A stretch of 64,000 nucleotides of DNA from NCBI RefSeq assembly GCF_048213115.1, contig NZ_CP172404.1, positions 1-64,000 on the forward strand, written 5' to 3'. The notes beneath the pieces are model-generated. The model saw only the letters and a program-made list of their open reading frames with translations, was not told the DNA's origin and ran no database searches. Position 1 is the first letter of the stretch; the number at the start of each line of letters is the position of its first letter. This stretch comes from Niveibacterium terrae. GTDB taxonomy: Bacteria > Pseudomonadota > Gammaproteobacteria > Burkholderiales > Rhodocyclaceae. Positions 26,137 through 36,579 of the stretch are shown one piece after another. The position numbers and the translations under genes are program-made.

Positions 26137-27591
26137 TCAGATCGTCTTGCGCTGACTGACCGGCGGGATGTTGAGCGCTTCGCGGTACTTTGCGATGGTT
26201 CTGCGCGCGACAACGATGCCCTGCTGGCCAAGAAGTTCGGCGATGCGCGCGTCGGAAAGCGGTTTTTTGCGATCCTCCGCGGCAACCAGCTGGCGAATCA
26301 AGGCGCGAATCGCCGTTGCCGAGCATGCGCCACCTGAATCCGTGGCGACATGGCTGCCGAAAAAATATTTGAGTTCCAGTATCCCCCTTGGTGTAGCCAT
26401 GTATTTCTGCGTCGTCACTCGGGAAATCGTCGATTCGTGCAGTTCGAGTTGCTCGGCGATTTCGCGCAGGGTCAGAGGACGCATGGCCACGTCGCCATAA
26501 TCGAAGAACTGACGCTGGCGGTCAACGATGGCCTGTGAAACCCTCAGGATCGTGTCGAAGCGTTGCTGCACGTTCTTGATCATCCACCTGGCTTCCTGCA
26601 GCTGGGAGGAGAGCGATGCGCTCGATCCGCGATGCTGTTGCAGGATTCCTGCGTAGAGCTGGTTGATCCGCAATTTCGGCATCGCATCGGGGTTCAGCAT
26701 AACGCCCCAACGGCCACGGATTTTGCGCACGATCACATCTGGAACGATGTAGCGTGCTTCGAGCGCGGCGAAGCGCGCGCCCGGATGAGGATCGAGCGCG
26801 CAGACTCGCAGATGGGCCGCGCGGAGAGTTTCCTCGGAACAAGCCAGCAGGCGTTTCAGGCGCGTGAAGTCGCGCGCGGCAAGCAACTCCAGATGTTCGG
26901 TGACAATGGTTATTGCGGCGTCGCGATCCGGGCAGGCTTCCTGGCAGCGCAGCTGCAGCGCGAGGCATTCACCGGGGCTGCGCGCGCCGATTCCGGCCGG
27001 GTCGAGGTTCTGCAGATGAGCGAGTGCGATCTGCAGCTCTTCGAGTTCGACTCCTGCTTCCTCGGGGATCAGATCCATCAGCTCTTCGAGCGGCTGGGTC
27101 AGATAGCCGTCCTCGTCGAGCGCTTCGATCAGGAAGCGGACCAGATCGCGGTCCCGATCCGAGAATGCGATCAGACCGATCTGCCCTTCGAGGTGCTCGG
27201 AAAGGCTGGTCTGGGCGGCCCGGAACTCCTGGAAGTCCGTGTCGTCATCGTCGTCGCGGCTGCCGCTGCTTCCCGTTCCGGCGTTTTCGCTGCTCCATTC
27301 CTGGTAGTCGCTATCGGAACTTCCCGTGCTATCGCTCTCGCCGCTGAACTCTTCCCGTTCAGTCTTCTCGCGCTCGGCGCTCTTTTCGCTGGAAGCATCG
27401 CCGCTGGTGTGCCCCCAGGTGTCCGTGTTGTTATCGTCGTCGTCGCGCTCGAGCAGCGGGTTCTCGAGCAGCATCTTTTCGATTTCACTGCTCAGCTCCA
27501 GGGTCGAGAGCTGCAGAAGCTTGATCGACTGCTGCAGCTGCGGGGTCAGCGCGAGCTGTTGCGAGATACGGAGCTGGAGTGAAGGTTTCAT
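26137..27591 (-). CDS. rpoN: RNA polymerase sigma-54 factor RpoN
   Basis: RpoN directs polymerase to -24/-12 promoters and needs AAA+ activators. From ATG 27591 it has 484 residues: Gln/Leu-rich region I (QLRISQQLALTPQLQQSIKLLQ), an acidic Ser/Asp/Glu-rich linker (about 50-120), a core-binding region, and a C-terminal helix-turn-helix with the RpoN box ARRTIAKYREAL. The frame extends to 27678 without family support. Activators in the window are RtcR (1-1335) and the degenerate NtrX (54311). Confidence 0.96.
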   Translation of the reverse strand: MKPSLQLRISQQLALTPQLQQSIKLLQLSTLELSSEIEKMLLENPLLERDDDDNNTDTWGHTSGDASSEKSAEREKTEREEFSGESDSTGSSDSDYQEWSSENAGTGSSGSRDDDDDTDFQEFRAAQTSLSEHLEGQIGLIAFSDRDRDLVRFLIEALDEDGYLTQPLEELMDLIPEEAGVELEELQIALAHLQNLDPAGIGARSPGECLALQLRCQEACPDRDAAITIVTEHLELLAARDFTRLKRLLACSEETLRAAHLRVCALDPHPGARFAALEARYIVPDVIVRKIRGRWGVMLNPDAMPKLRINQLYAGILQQHRGSSASLSSQLQEARWMIKNVQQRFDTILRVSQAIVDRQRQFFDYGDVAMRPLTLREIAEQLELHESTISRVTTQKYMATPRGILELKYFFGSHVATDSGGACSATAIRALIRQLVAAEDRKKPLSDARIAELLGQQGIVVARRTIAKYREALNIPPVSQRKTI

Positions 27592-27604
27592 GGGCAGCCG
27601 GGCT

Positions 27605-28327
27605 TCATAGACGGAAATGCTCGCCCAAATAGACCTGGCGAACCTTGTCGTCGCGGACGATTTCATCCGGCCTGCCACTGGCGAGCACGGCGCCTTCGGT
27701 GATGATCGTTGCCCGGTCGCAGATGCCCAGCGTCTCCCGGACGTTGTGATCGGTGATCAAGACCCCGATTCCCCGGTCTTTCAGGAAGCGGATGATCTTC
27801 TGGATGTCGATGACCGCGATCGGATCGACGCCGGCGAAAGGTTCGTCGAGCAGGATCACCTGAGGGTCGGTGGCCAGAGCGCGGGCGATTTCGACCCGCC
27901 GCCGCTCACCGCCCGACAAGGCCATCGCCGTCGAATCGCGCAGGTGTGTGATGCCGAGCTCTTCCATCAGTTCGACGAGGCGGGCCGCGCGGGCCTTCGC
28001 GTCGAGCTTTTGCAGTTCGAGCACCGCCTCGATATTCTCGGAAACGGTCAGCTTGCGGAAGACCGAGTTCTCCTGAGGGAGGTAGGAGAGCCCCAGGTGC
28101 GCGCGCTTGTGCATCGGCAGGTGGGTGATGTCCTTGTCGTCGAGCACGATGCTGCCACCGTTGGCGCGGACGAGCCCGACGATCATGTAGAAGCAGGTGG
28201 TCTTGCCGGCGCCGTTGGGGCCCAGAAGTCCGACCACTTCGCCACTGGCGACCGAGAAGCTGACATCGCGGACGACGGTGCGGGCCTTGTATTTCTTGGA
28301 GAGGCCGGCGACTTTAAGCAGACTCAT
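27605..28327 (-). CDS. lptB: LPS export ABC transporter ATP-binding protein LptB
   Basis: LptB powers extraction of lipopolysaccharide from the inner membrane with LptFGC. The 240-residue ATPase has Walker A GPNGAGKTT, the Q-loop LPQENSVF, signature LSGGERRR and Walker B VILLDEPFAGVDP. It starts inside the 3' end of recX (14-base overlap) and is 13 bases upstream of rpoN. In most proteobacteria lptB follows lptC-lptA; here it follows recA-recX, and lptCA are not in the window. Confidence 0.95.
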   Translation of the reverse strand: MSLLKVAGLSKKYKARTVVRDVSFSVASGEVVGLLGPNGAGKTTCFYMIVGLVRANGGSIVLDDKDITHLPMHKRAHLGLSYLPQENSVFRKLTVSENIEAVLELQKLDAKARAARLVELMEELGITHLRDSTAMALSGGERRRVEIARALATDPQVILLDEPFAGVDPIAVIDIQKIIRFLKDRGIGVLITDHNVRETLGICDRATIITEGAVLASGRPDEIVRDDKVRQVYLGEHFRL

Positions 28328-28763
28328 CGAAAGGTTCTTTCAGTACTTTCCTCACCACGTCCGCGGAAAAACCGCGGGCCGTCAGAAAACGGGCTTGTCT
28401 TGCCCATTCCTTGCGGTCTTCGGCCGTAAGGCCGAACTTTTTCTGCCACAGCAGCCTTGCGCGTTCGACTTCGCCTCCACCGAGTTCGGCGGCGAGCGCG
28501 TCTTCAATCCCCTCGGGATCGATGCCGCGCTGCGCGAGTTCGTGCTCCAGGCGCCGCCGACCCAGGCGCTCGGCGCGCGAGCGGACATAGCATTCGGCAA
28601 AGCGGCGATCGGAGAGCAGCCCGAGCTCTTGCATCCGGTCCAGCACGGTGGCGATTGCAGCGTCTTCGCCGTACGGAGCCAGCTTTTTCGCGAGCTCCGC
28701 GCGGCTGTGTTCGCGCCGGGCCAGATGGCGCAGCGCGCGCGCCTTCAGTTCGTCACCTGACAT
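28314..28763 (-). CDS. recX: Regulatory protein RecX
   Basis: RecX binds RecA filaments and limits their extension. The 149-residue product has the helical repeats of the family, for example LRHLARREHSRAELAKKLAPYG and the RLGRRRLEHELAQRGID segment. It begins 22 bases after recA ends and overlaps lptB by 14 bases, so recA-recX-lptB are probably read together. Confidence 0.93.
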   Translation of the reverse strand: MSGDELKARALRHLARREHSRAELAKKLAPYGEDAAIATVLDRMQELGLLSDRRFAECYVRSRAERLGRRRLEHELAQRGIDPEGIEDALAAELGGGEVERARLLWQKKFGLTAEDRKEWARQARFLTARGFSADVVRKVLKEPFDESA

Positions 28764-28785
28764 CGCCGCTTCCCGTGGCGCCCGC

Positions 28786-29817
<1,032 letters not shown>

Positions 29818-29913
29818 GGAATGTCCTCTTGGTTGATGCGAAGAATTATGGCACAGAGATTGCGTAGCTGTTTCGGGCTGCGAATCGGCCGTGGTGTCGG
29901 CCCCGAAAACCGC

Positions 29914-30945
29914 TCAGGCGAGCTTGTCGAGCAGGCGGCGGATCGGCGAAGGCAGACCCAGTTCGGCCCACTCGTCGGCGCTCGCCCAACGCCAGCGCGC
30001 GGCATCCTGCAACGCGCAAGGGCGCACGGCCAGCATCCTCGGTTCGATGTGCAGCAGGAAATGCGTGAAGCGGTGTTCCACCGTCGCCAGCGCCTCGATC
30101 GGGCCGAGAGGCGCAAGGCCCAGAGTCGTCGCGAAGACGGTGGCCTCCTCGCTGGCCGGGATCTCGGGCAACGCGTAAAGACCTCCCCATATCCCGTGCG
30201 GAGGACGCTTTTCGAGCAGCACCGAGCTTCCCGCGCGCGCGATCAGCACCGCTGAGCGGCGCTCCGGAATGGTCTTCTTCGGTCGCGGAGTCGGCAGGCT
30301 GTCGGTGAGTCCTTGCGCGCGCGCCACGCAGTCGGCGGCGACCGGGCAGGCAGCGCAGGCAGGGCGGCTGCGCGTGCAGACGGTCGCACCGAGATCCATC
30401 ATCGCCTGTGTGTAGATATCGACATCGCGCTTGGGCAGCAGAGCTTCGGCGAGCGCCCACAGCTTCTGCTCGACCGCCCGCTCGCCGGGGAAGCCCGTGA
30501 TGCCCTGGTGCCGGCACAGCACGCGCTTGACGTTGCCGTCGAGGATCGCGCTGTGGGCGCCGAAGCTGAACGCGGCGATCGCGGCGGCGGTCGAGCGGCC
30601 GATCCCGGGAAGTGCCGCGATCGCATCCGGCGTCTCGGGAAAAGAGCCCCCCAGCTCTTCGACGATGACCTGGGCACAGCGGTGCAGATTGCGGGCCCGC
30701 GCGTAATAGCCCAGCCCGCTCCACAGCCCCAATACCGCGTCGAGCGGCGCGGCCGCGAGAGTCGCGAGGTCAGGAAAGCGCTCGACGAAGCGCTGGAAGT
30801 AGGGGATCACCGTATCGACCTGGGTCTGCTGCAGCATCACTTCGGACAGCCAGATCCGGTAGGGATCGCGGTTTTCCTGCCAGGGCAGGCCGTGGCGGCC
30901 AGCGCTTTTCTGCCACGTGATCAGGGTCTTTGCGAAACGGCTCAA
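29914..30945 (-). CDS. mutY: A/G-specific adenine glycosylase MutY
   Basis: MutY removes adenine mispaired with 8-oxoguanine. Started at TTG 30945 it has 343 residues: HhH-GPD fold with catalytic Glu in WLSEVMLQQTQ, hairpin ALPGIGRSTAAAI and Asp in LDGNVKRVL. It has a [4Fe-4S] cluster motif C-x6-C-x2-C-x5-C and a C-terminal NUDIX-like 8-oxoG-reading domain. The TTG overlaps the TGA of the upstream vanZ-like gene (TTGA), and GAGG lies about seven bases before it, which supports this unusual start. Longer frames to 31194 have no homology. Confidence 0.93.
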   Translation of the reverse strand: MSRFAKTLITWQKSAGRHGLPWQENRDPYRIWLSEVMLQQTQVDTVIPYFQRFVERFPDLATLAAAPLDAVLGLWSGLGYYARARNLHRCAQVIVEELGGSFPETPDAIAALPGIGRSTAAAIAAFSFGAHSAILDGNVKRVLCRHQGITGFPGERAVEQKLWALAEALLPKRDVDIYTQAMMDLGATVCTRSRPACAACPVAADCVARAQGLTDSLPTPRPKKTIPERRSAVLIARAGSSVLLEKRPPHGIWGGLYALPEIPASEEATVFATTLGLAPLGPIEALATVEHRFTHFLLHIEPRMLAVRPCALQDAARWRWASADEWAELGLPSPIRRLLDKLA

Positions 30946-32018
30946 GAGGGATCCTCGGGGTCGCGGGTGAGCCGGGCCGGGCCGTTCAGCGCGAGCCAGA
31001 GCAGGGTCAGGAAAGGCCAGAGGCAGGCCATCAGCTGGGTCGCACCGTGGAAATTCAGCACATGACCTTGATGGGTGAGTCGGGTCGCGGCGTCCCAGTA
31101 GGGATTGTCGGGCGCCATGTTGACGAGTGCGGTTGCGGCGAGCAGGGCCAGACTGGCCAGAGCGTGACGGAGCCGCGCCGGCAGATGCCAGCACAGCAGC
31201 AGCAGCGCCGAGCCGATCGCGAGACCGCGCAGACCGCCTGGAGTCGCCCAGTGCAGCGGGTCATGGGGGGCCAGGAAGACCCAGGAGGCGAGCGATTTGA
31301 CGGCCAAGCCGATCAGCAATGCCAGCGTTACCTGCAGCAGCGACGGATGCTTCATCACGCGGCGCGCGAACAGGCCCACGGCGAGCAGGTTTGCCGAAGC
31401 CAGGGCCGTCTCGACGCGCAGGAAGCCGTTGCCGGAGAGCGAGTAATTGCTCACGGTATCGAGCAGCGGGTGAAGGTCGCCGTTCGCGAACAGGTAGCTG
31501 CTCGGGTTGAGCAGCGAAAACCACCACAGCGCGATCAGCAGCAGACCCAGGCTTCCCCTGCGGCCGGGCAGGATGCGCCAGGCGCGCCAGCTGGCCAGAG
31601 CGCTGCCGGTGTCGAACCGGCGCCCCCACTGCAGGCCGGCCAGCGCGCCGAGCAGTGCGCCTGCCGAGTTCGTCGCGAGGTCGATGTTCGAGGCGACCCG
31701 GGTGGGCAGATAGTTCTGGGTGGTTTCGATCGCGAAGCTCAATAGTGTGCCGGCGAGCCAGACACAGAGCACGCGCCATAGCGGATGAGTCGGGTTGCGG
31801 CGAGGCAGCATCCAGGCGAAGCCGAAAGGCAGGAAGCCGAGCACGTTGAGCCAGATGTCGCCCCAGGTGAAGTAGCGGGGCCAGGGTGCGGTCAGGTAGG
31901 CGAGCGGGCTGACGCCGATTTCCTGCCAGCCCGAGAACGGGTGCAGGCAGGCATAGGCGGTCAGCAAAGTGATCGCGATCGCGAAGTCTTGCAGCGGATG
32001 GCCAGGGGGATGGGACAT
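30942..32018 (-). CDS. VanZ-family membrane protein
   Basis: A 358-residue integral membrane protein with about nine hydrophobic segments. The N-terminal third is the VanZ-like domain with the pattern DIWLNVLGFLPFGFAW, the ETTQNYLPTRVASNIDLATNSAGALLGA stretch and a following LLLIALWWFSLL helix. VanZ-like proteins are linked to cell-envelope or glycopeptide phenotypes, but most, including this one, have no known role. Its stop overlaps the mutY start. It is divergent from the hydrolase at 32196, across about 177 bases. Confidence 0.88.
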   Translation of the reverse strand: MSHPPGHPLQDFAIAITLLTAYACLHPFSGWQEIGVSPLAYLTAPWPRYFTWGDIWLNVLGFLPFGFAWMLPRRNPTHPLWRVLCVWLAGTLLSFAIETTQNYLPTRVASNIDLATNSAGALLGALAGLQWGRRFDTGSALASWRAWRILPGRRGSLGLLLIALWWFSLLNPSSYLFANGDLHPLLDTVSNYSLSGNGFLRVETALASANLLAVGLFARRVMKHPSLLQVTLALLIGLAVKSLASWVFLAPHDPLHWATPGGLRGLAIGSALLLLCWHLPARLRHALASLALLAATALVNMAPDNPYWDAATRLTHQGHVLNFHGATQLMACLWPFLTLLWLALNGPARLTRDPEDPS

Positions 32019-32195
32019 CGGAGGCTTTCTTGTCGCGCGGCGGCGGGCAATCGCAGCACACAGTTGACCCGGCAGGGGGTTGTTCGGACCCGGAGGCCTT
32101 TACGCTTCGTTCCAGTGCGGTCCTCGGGGTGACATCATAACGTTTGCTCCGGGACTCTTCGACATTCCCGTCTTTGCGTGAAGAGGAGTCGTTCC

Positions 32196-33209
32196 GTGAA
32201 GCAAGTGCTGGTCGAATCACAGGCAAATGGTGAGGCGGTAAAGAACCCGGCCGAAGGCTGGATTGAAGCCCGCCTCGGGTCGTCGTCCGATACCCGTTGG
32301 GGGGCGCGTTATCTGGTCCGCCTGCCGCGCGGCTATCGGGAAGATGAGGCGCGGCGCTGGCCCGTCATCGTCTTCATGCATGGTAGCGGTGAGCGGGGCG
32401 AGGATTTCGCGCGCTTGCGCAGCCAGGGTTTGCCGGCGCACATCGATGCCGGTCTGGAGCTGCCGGCCATCGTCGTCGTGCCCCAGGTTCCGGCGGGGCA
32501 GCTCTGGCACCCGCTCTTCGTCGATGCGGTCTTGCGTGAAGTCGAACGCGACTGGCGGGCCGATGCCGAGCGGATTGCGCTGACCGGCCTGTCGATGGGG
32601 GGTATGGGCGCACTGGCGACCGCTCTGGCCTTCCCCGACCGCTTCTGCGCCGTCGCGGCAGTCGCTGCGGGCCTTTTCAACGATGTGATCGCGGCATCGG
32701 CCGCTCTGCCTCTGCCGCCGCCCGAATCCTGGCAGCCGGTGCTGGCCCGGATCAAGGATCTGCCTCTGTGGCTCGCCCATGGTCGTGCCGACGAGACGGT
32801 GTCTCCGCTCTGCGCCGAGCGCCTCGTCGCAATCCTGAGCGCCTTGGGCAACCCGCCGAGAACCAGCTTCTACGACGGAGTCGGGCACGACTGCTGGACC
32901 CGCTTCTACGGCGAAACGCCCGAGCTCTACGACTGGCTGTTGGCCAGACCGCGGAGCGCTCAGACTTTGCCCACCCCCGAAGCGGCCGATGTTTATGCGG
33001 GCAGCTATGTCGCGCCGGACGGCGACGAGGTCGAAATCGAAGCGGAGGCTTCCCGTCTGCGCGCGCGCGGCCTGACCCGGAACGAGGAGCTTTTGCTGCC
33101 TCTGGGGGGCGGCAATTTCGTCGCCGGTGCGCTGTTCCGCTTCCGCGCCTATGGCGCCCAGGGCATGCGCCTGATCGAGCCTGGTCTCGGAGAGTTCCGC
33201 CGCCGCTGA
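32196..33209 (+). CDS. Alpha/beta hydrolase (esterase-like) with extra C-terminal domain
   Basis: A 337-residue hydrolase. Catalytic triad candidates are Ser in GLSMGGMGA, Asp in LAHGRADETVSP and His in DGVGHDCW; the oxyanion region is HGSGERGEDF. It has no signal peptide, so it is cytoplasmic unless exported otherwise. About 65 C-terminal residues after the fold (ADVYAGSYVAPDGDEVEIEAE) form a beta-rich add-on of unknown use. It resembles the PHB-depolymerase/phospholipase-like esterases, but the substrate is open. GTG 32196 has AGAGGAG seven bases upstream and is preferred over GTG 32178. Confidence 0.87.
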   Translation: MKQVLVESQANGEAVKNPAEGWIEARLGSSSDTRWGARYLVRLPRGYREDEARRWPVIVFMHGSGERGEDFARLRSQGLPAHIDAGLELPAIVVVPQVPAGQLWHPLFVDAVLREVERDWRADAERIALTGLSMGGMGALATALAFPDRFCAVAAVAAGLFNDVIAASAALPLPPPESWQPVLARIKDLPLWLAHGRADETVSPLCAERLVAILSALGNPPRTSFYDGVGHDCWTRFYGETPELYDWLLARPRSAQTLPTPEAADVYAGSYVAPDGDEVEIEAEASRLRARGLTRNEELLLPLGGGNFVAGALFRFRAYGAQGMRLIEPGLGEFRRR

Positions 33210-33217
33210 GCTGCCGG

Positions 33218-33237
33218 GCCCGTGCCCCGGCACGGGC
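33218..33237. terminator. Bidirectional hairpin between converging genes
   Basis: GCCCGTGCC (33218-33226) pairs with GGCACGGGC (33229-33237), leaving a tight loop. It lies between the hydrolase stop and the symporter stop codon, so it could end both transcripts, though it has no T-run. Confidence 0.55.
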
Positions 33238-34788
33238 TCAGGGGCGAGGATGAGGCGGCTTGGCCGCGCCGTGGTGGTGGTGGGCGTGCTCGGCCGCCGG
33301 ATGCAGAGCGTGTTCGGCGGACGGGTGATAGCCGGTCGGGCCGGGGTGGCCGGCCAGCTCGGTCGGCGTCGGGATCTGCTGTGGAAGCAGCGAGAACAGC
33401 ACCATCATCGCCAGCGAGACCAGGAAGCCGACGAACTGCGGCGGCCACATCGCGGTCCAGGCCGGGCTCGTCGCTTCGAGCGCGAGCCAGCTCATCGTGC
33501 CGAGCAGCATCGCCGCGATCGCGCCCTGGGTCGTCGCCTTCTTCCAGTACATGCCGAAGGCGAGCGGAACGAAAGCGGCAACAAAGGTGATCTTGTAGGC
33601 GTTTTCGACGAGGCCGTAGATCGACAGCTTCGAGTTGACCGCGATCGTCGTGACGACGGCGGTGAAGACCAGAACGACGGCCTGCATCACGCGCAGGAAC
33701 TGGTGGTCGCGCAGATCGGGTTTGATCGAGCGCAGCAGCGGGCGCAGCAGGTTCTCCGAGAAGGTCACCGAAGGTGCGAGCAGCGTCGCCGAGGCGCAGC
33801 TCTTGATCGCCGACAGCAGCGCGCCGAAGAACAGGACCTGCGCGAAGAGCGGGGCTTTCTCCAGCACCAGTTTGGGCAGGATCAGCTGGGAGTCCGTGTT
33901 CAGGTACTTCGCGACCAGATCGGGCGCGATCAGCGTCGCCGAGTAGGCGAGGAACATCGGGATGAAGGCGAAGAAGAAGTAGAGCGAGCCGCCCAGCACC
34001 GAAGCGCGGACCGCGATCTTTTCGTTGGCCGAGGACTGCACGCGCTGGAACACGTCCTGCTGCGGAATCGAGCCGAGCATCATCGTCAGCCAGGCCGCGA
34101 CGAAGGGCACGATCGCCGAAGGCGTGGCCTCGGGCCAGAAGTTGAACTTTCCGGTCGAGATCGCGTGACGGACGACGACCGAGACGCCGCCGGCCTGATC
34201 CGAGACTTCCCAGCCGATGAAGACGAGGCCGATCACGATCACGATCATCTGGATGAAGTCGGTGATCGCGACCGACCACATTCCGCCGAACAGCGTGTAG
34301 ATCAGCACCGAGCCCGAACCCAGCCACATCCCGGTTGCCTGCGACACGGCGCCGTCCGACAGCACGTTGAAGACGAGGCCCAAAGCCTTGATCTGCGCCG
34401 CGACCCAACCCAGATAGGAGATCACGATGCAGATCGTGGTCAGGATCTCTATCGTGCGGCCAAAGCGCTTGCGGTAGTAGTCACCGATCGTCAGCAGGTT
34501 CAGACGGTACAGGGGCTTCGCGAAGAACACGCCGACCAGGATCAGGCACAGCGAAGCGCCGAAAGGGTCGGCGACGACTCCGTGCAGGCCTTCTTTCAGA
34601 AAGGTCGCCGGGATGCCCAGGACGGTCTCGGAACCGAACCAGGTCGCGAACACGGTCGCGGTGACGACGTACATCGGCAGGCTGCGGCCGGCGACCGCGT
34701 AGTCGCGGCTGTTGTGGACCCGCAGCGCGGCATAGAGGCCGATCGCGATCGAGACCAGCCAGTAGGCGATCACAAAACTCAGAAGCAT
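33238..34788 (-). CDS. Sodium:solute symporter with His-rich C-terminal tail
   Basis: A 516-residue membrane protein of the SSS family with about 13 helices, which imports a solute with sodium. Family stretches are RDYAVAGRSLPMYVVTATVFATWFGSETVLG and GDYYRKRFGRTIE, with LFGGMWSVAITDFIQM in the middle. The substrate cannot be called (acetate, proline and others are possible). The last 30 residues hold many histidines (AEHALHPAAEHAHHHHGAAK), unusual for the family and a possible metal-binding tail. ATG 34788 starts at the first helix but has no clear ribosome binding site. It is downstream of ubiB. Confidence 0.9.
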   Translation of the reverse strand: MLLSFVIAYWLVSIAIGLYAALRVHNSRDYAVAGRSLPMYVVTATVFATWFGSETVLGIPATFLKEGLHGVVADPFGASLCLILVGVFFAKPLYRLNLLTIGDYYRKRFGRTIEILTTICIVISYLGWVAAQIKALGLVFNVLSDGAVSQATGMWLGSGSVLIYTLFGGMWSVAITDFIQMIVIVIGLVFIGWEVSDQAGGVSVVVRHAISTGKFNFWPEATPSAIVPFVAAWLTMMLGSIPQQDVFQRVQSSANEKIAVRASVLGGSLYFFFAFIPMFLAYSATLIAPDLVAKYLNTDSQLILPKLVLEKAPLFAQVLFFGALLSAIKSCASATLLAPSVTFSENLLRPLLRSIKPDLRDHQFLRVMQAVVLVFTAVVTTIAVNSKLSIYGLVENAYKITFVAAFVPLAFGMYWKKATTQGAIAAMLLGTMSWLALEATSPAWTAMWPPQFVGFLVSLAMMVLFSLLPQQIPTPTELAGHPGPTGYHPSAEHALHPAAEHAHHHHGAAKPPHPRP

Positions 34789-34962
34789 GGGGGGGAGGCC
34801 GGAACAGGTTGACCGGCGCAATCAAAAAATTGGTCAAGGTCGCGCGGAGTGCGGACACTGGCCCGCTAGCGCCATGGCTCGACCAGAGCTTCCGGAAGAC
34901 AGCGATCGGGCCGGATTATAGCGGCGAGAGGCGCGCGAAGAGCAGAGGTTTTTGCGGAGGGA

Positions 34963-36489
34963 TCAGGCGGAGAAGTTCCGCCAGAGTTCGCAGGCGAGCA
35001 GGGCCAGCAGTGCGATGACCAGAGCCGTGAAGCGGCGGTTCTGCCGCTGCTGGACGCGGGCCAGTCTCTGCATCTGGTCGCGCAGAGCCGGGCTGTCCTG
35101 GCGCTCCAGCGCTTGGTGCACGAGGCGGGGGATCTGCGGCAGGCTTGCGGCCCAGCCCGGTGCTTCGTCGGCGAGATGGCGGGCGAAGGCTCGCCAGCCC
35201 ATCTGCTCGTTCATCCAGCGTTCGAGGAAAGGCGTTGCGGTCTTCCACAGGTCGAGATCCGGATCGAGATCGCGGCCCAGACCTTCGACGTTCAGCAGCG
35301 TCTTCTGCAGCATCACCAGCTGGGGCTGGACTTCCATATGGAAGCGGCGCGCGGTCTGGAACAGGCGCAGCAGGCTCTTGCCGAACGAGATGTCTTTGAG
35401 CGGACGGTCGAAGATAGGCTCGCAGACCGCGCGGATCGCGCCCTCGAACTCGTCGACGCGGGTCGTTGCCGGAACCCAGCCCGCGTCGATGTGAGCCTGG
35501 GCGACGCGGCGGTAGTCGCGGCGGAAGAAGGCGAGGAAGTTTTGCGCCAGATACTGTTTGTCGCGCTCTTCGAGCGTGCCGATGATGCCGAAGTCCAGCG
35601 CGATGTACTGGCCGTTCGCGGCGACCAGGATGTTGCCCGGGTGCATGTCGGCATGGAAGAAGCCGTCGCGGAACACCTGGGTGAAGAAGATTTCGACGCC
35701 CGCTCGCGACAGGGCCGTGAAGTCGATCCCTTGTTCGCGCAGCACTTCCTTCTGCGAGATCGGCGTGCCGACCATCTTCTGCATCACCATCACCGTCGAT
35801 GAGCAGTAGTCCCAATACACTTCCGGGACCTGGAGCAGCGGCGAATCCTTGAAGTTGCGCCGCAGCTGCGAGCAGTTCGCCGCTTCGCGCATCAGGTCCA
35901 GTTCGTCGCGCAGGTATTTCGCGAATTCGGCGACCACTTCGCGCGGTTTGAACCGGCGCCCTTCGGACCAAAGCCGTTCGATCAACGCCGCACCGGCGTC
36001 CATCAGCGTGAGGTCGTGGTCGATGATCTCTTCGATTCCCGGCCTGAGGATCTTGATCGCGACTTCGGTGCCGTCGTGGAGCTCGCCGAAATGGACCTGG
36101 GCGATCGATGCGGAGGCGACCGGGGTGCGCTCGAAGCGCTTGAACACGTCGTCGACCGGTCGGCCGAACTCGGCTTCGAGGCGCGCGATTGCCTGTTCGG
36201 TCGGGAAGGGCGGCACCCTGTCCTGAAGTTTGGCCAGCTCCTCGGCGAGGTCGGGAGGGAGCAGGTCGCGGCGTGTCGAGAGCACCTGACCGAACTTGAC
36301 GAAGATCGGTCCCAACGATTCGAGCGCGCGCCGCATCCGGACCGCGCCCGGCTCGGCAAAGCGCCGACGCGGGATGATGCGGCGCAGCCACTCGCCCGGC
36401 CGGGTCGTCGAAGCCTTGTCCAGGATCATCTGGTCGAGGCCGAAGCGCAGCGAAACGAGGGCGATCTTGGCGAGACGGAGCAGGCGCAC
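34963..36489 (-). CDS. ubiB: Ubiquinone biosynthesis kinase-like protein UbiB
   Basis: UbiB is an ADCK-family ATPase needed for ubiquinone synthesis. From GTG 36489 it has 508 residues (MRLLRLAKIALVSLRFGLDQ, matching known starts). It has the KxGQ motif in FVKFGQVLSTRRDLLP, VAIKILRPG, the catalytic FHADMHPGNI and LDFGIIGTL, and two C-terminal membrane helices ending LACELWRNFSA. A much longer frame (to 37404) runs antisense to the SPOR gene and is rejected. UbiB is used with UbiTUV at 42664-44972 in the same window. Confidence 0.94.
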   Translation of the reverse strand: MRLLRLAKIALVSLRFGLDQMILDKASTTRPGEWLRRIIPRRRFAEPGAVRMRRALESLGPIFVKFGQVLSTRRDLLPPDLAEELAKLQDRVPPFPTEQAIARLEAEFGRPVDDVFKRFERTPVASASIAQVHFGELHDGTEVAIKILRPGIEEIIDHDLTLMDAGAALIERLWSEGRRFKPREVVAEFAKYLRDELDLMREAANCSQLRRNFKDSPLLQVPEVYWDYCSSTVMVMQKMVGTPISQKEVLREQGIDFTALSRAGVEIFFTQVFRDGFFHADMHPGNILVAANGQYIALDFGIIGTLEERDKQYLAQNFLAFFRRDYRRVAQAHIDAGWVPATTRVDEFEGAIRAVCEPIFDRPLKDISFGKSLLRLFQTARRFHMEVQPQLVMLQKTLLNVEGLGRDLDPDLDLWKTATPFLERWMNEQMGWRAFARHLADEAPGWAASLPQIPRLVHQALERQDSPALRDQMQRLARVQQRQNRRFTALVIALLALLACELWRNFSA

Positions 36490-36579
36490 GGGCTTGGAAG
36501 GGGGCAGGGAATCGGTGACTGCGACTGTACCCGAAAACGGCAGGCTTGATCGCTGCCCCGGCGCATCGGCCGGCCGCGT

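Noticed and set aside
30912..30921. A CACGTG core inside mutY that might be parS
   Set aside because: The flanks do not match parS beyond the six-base core.
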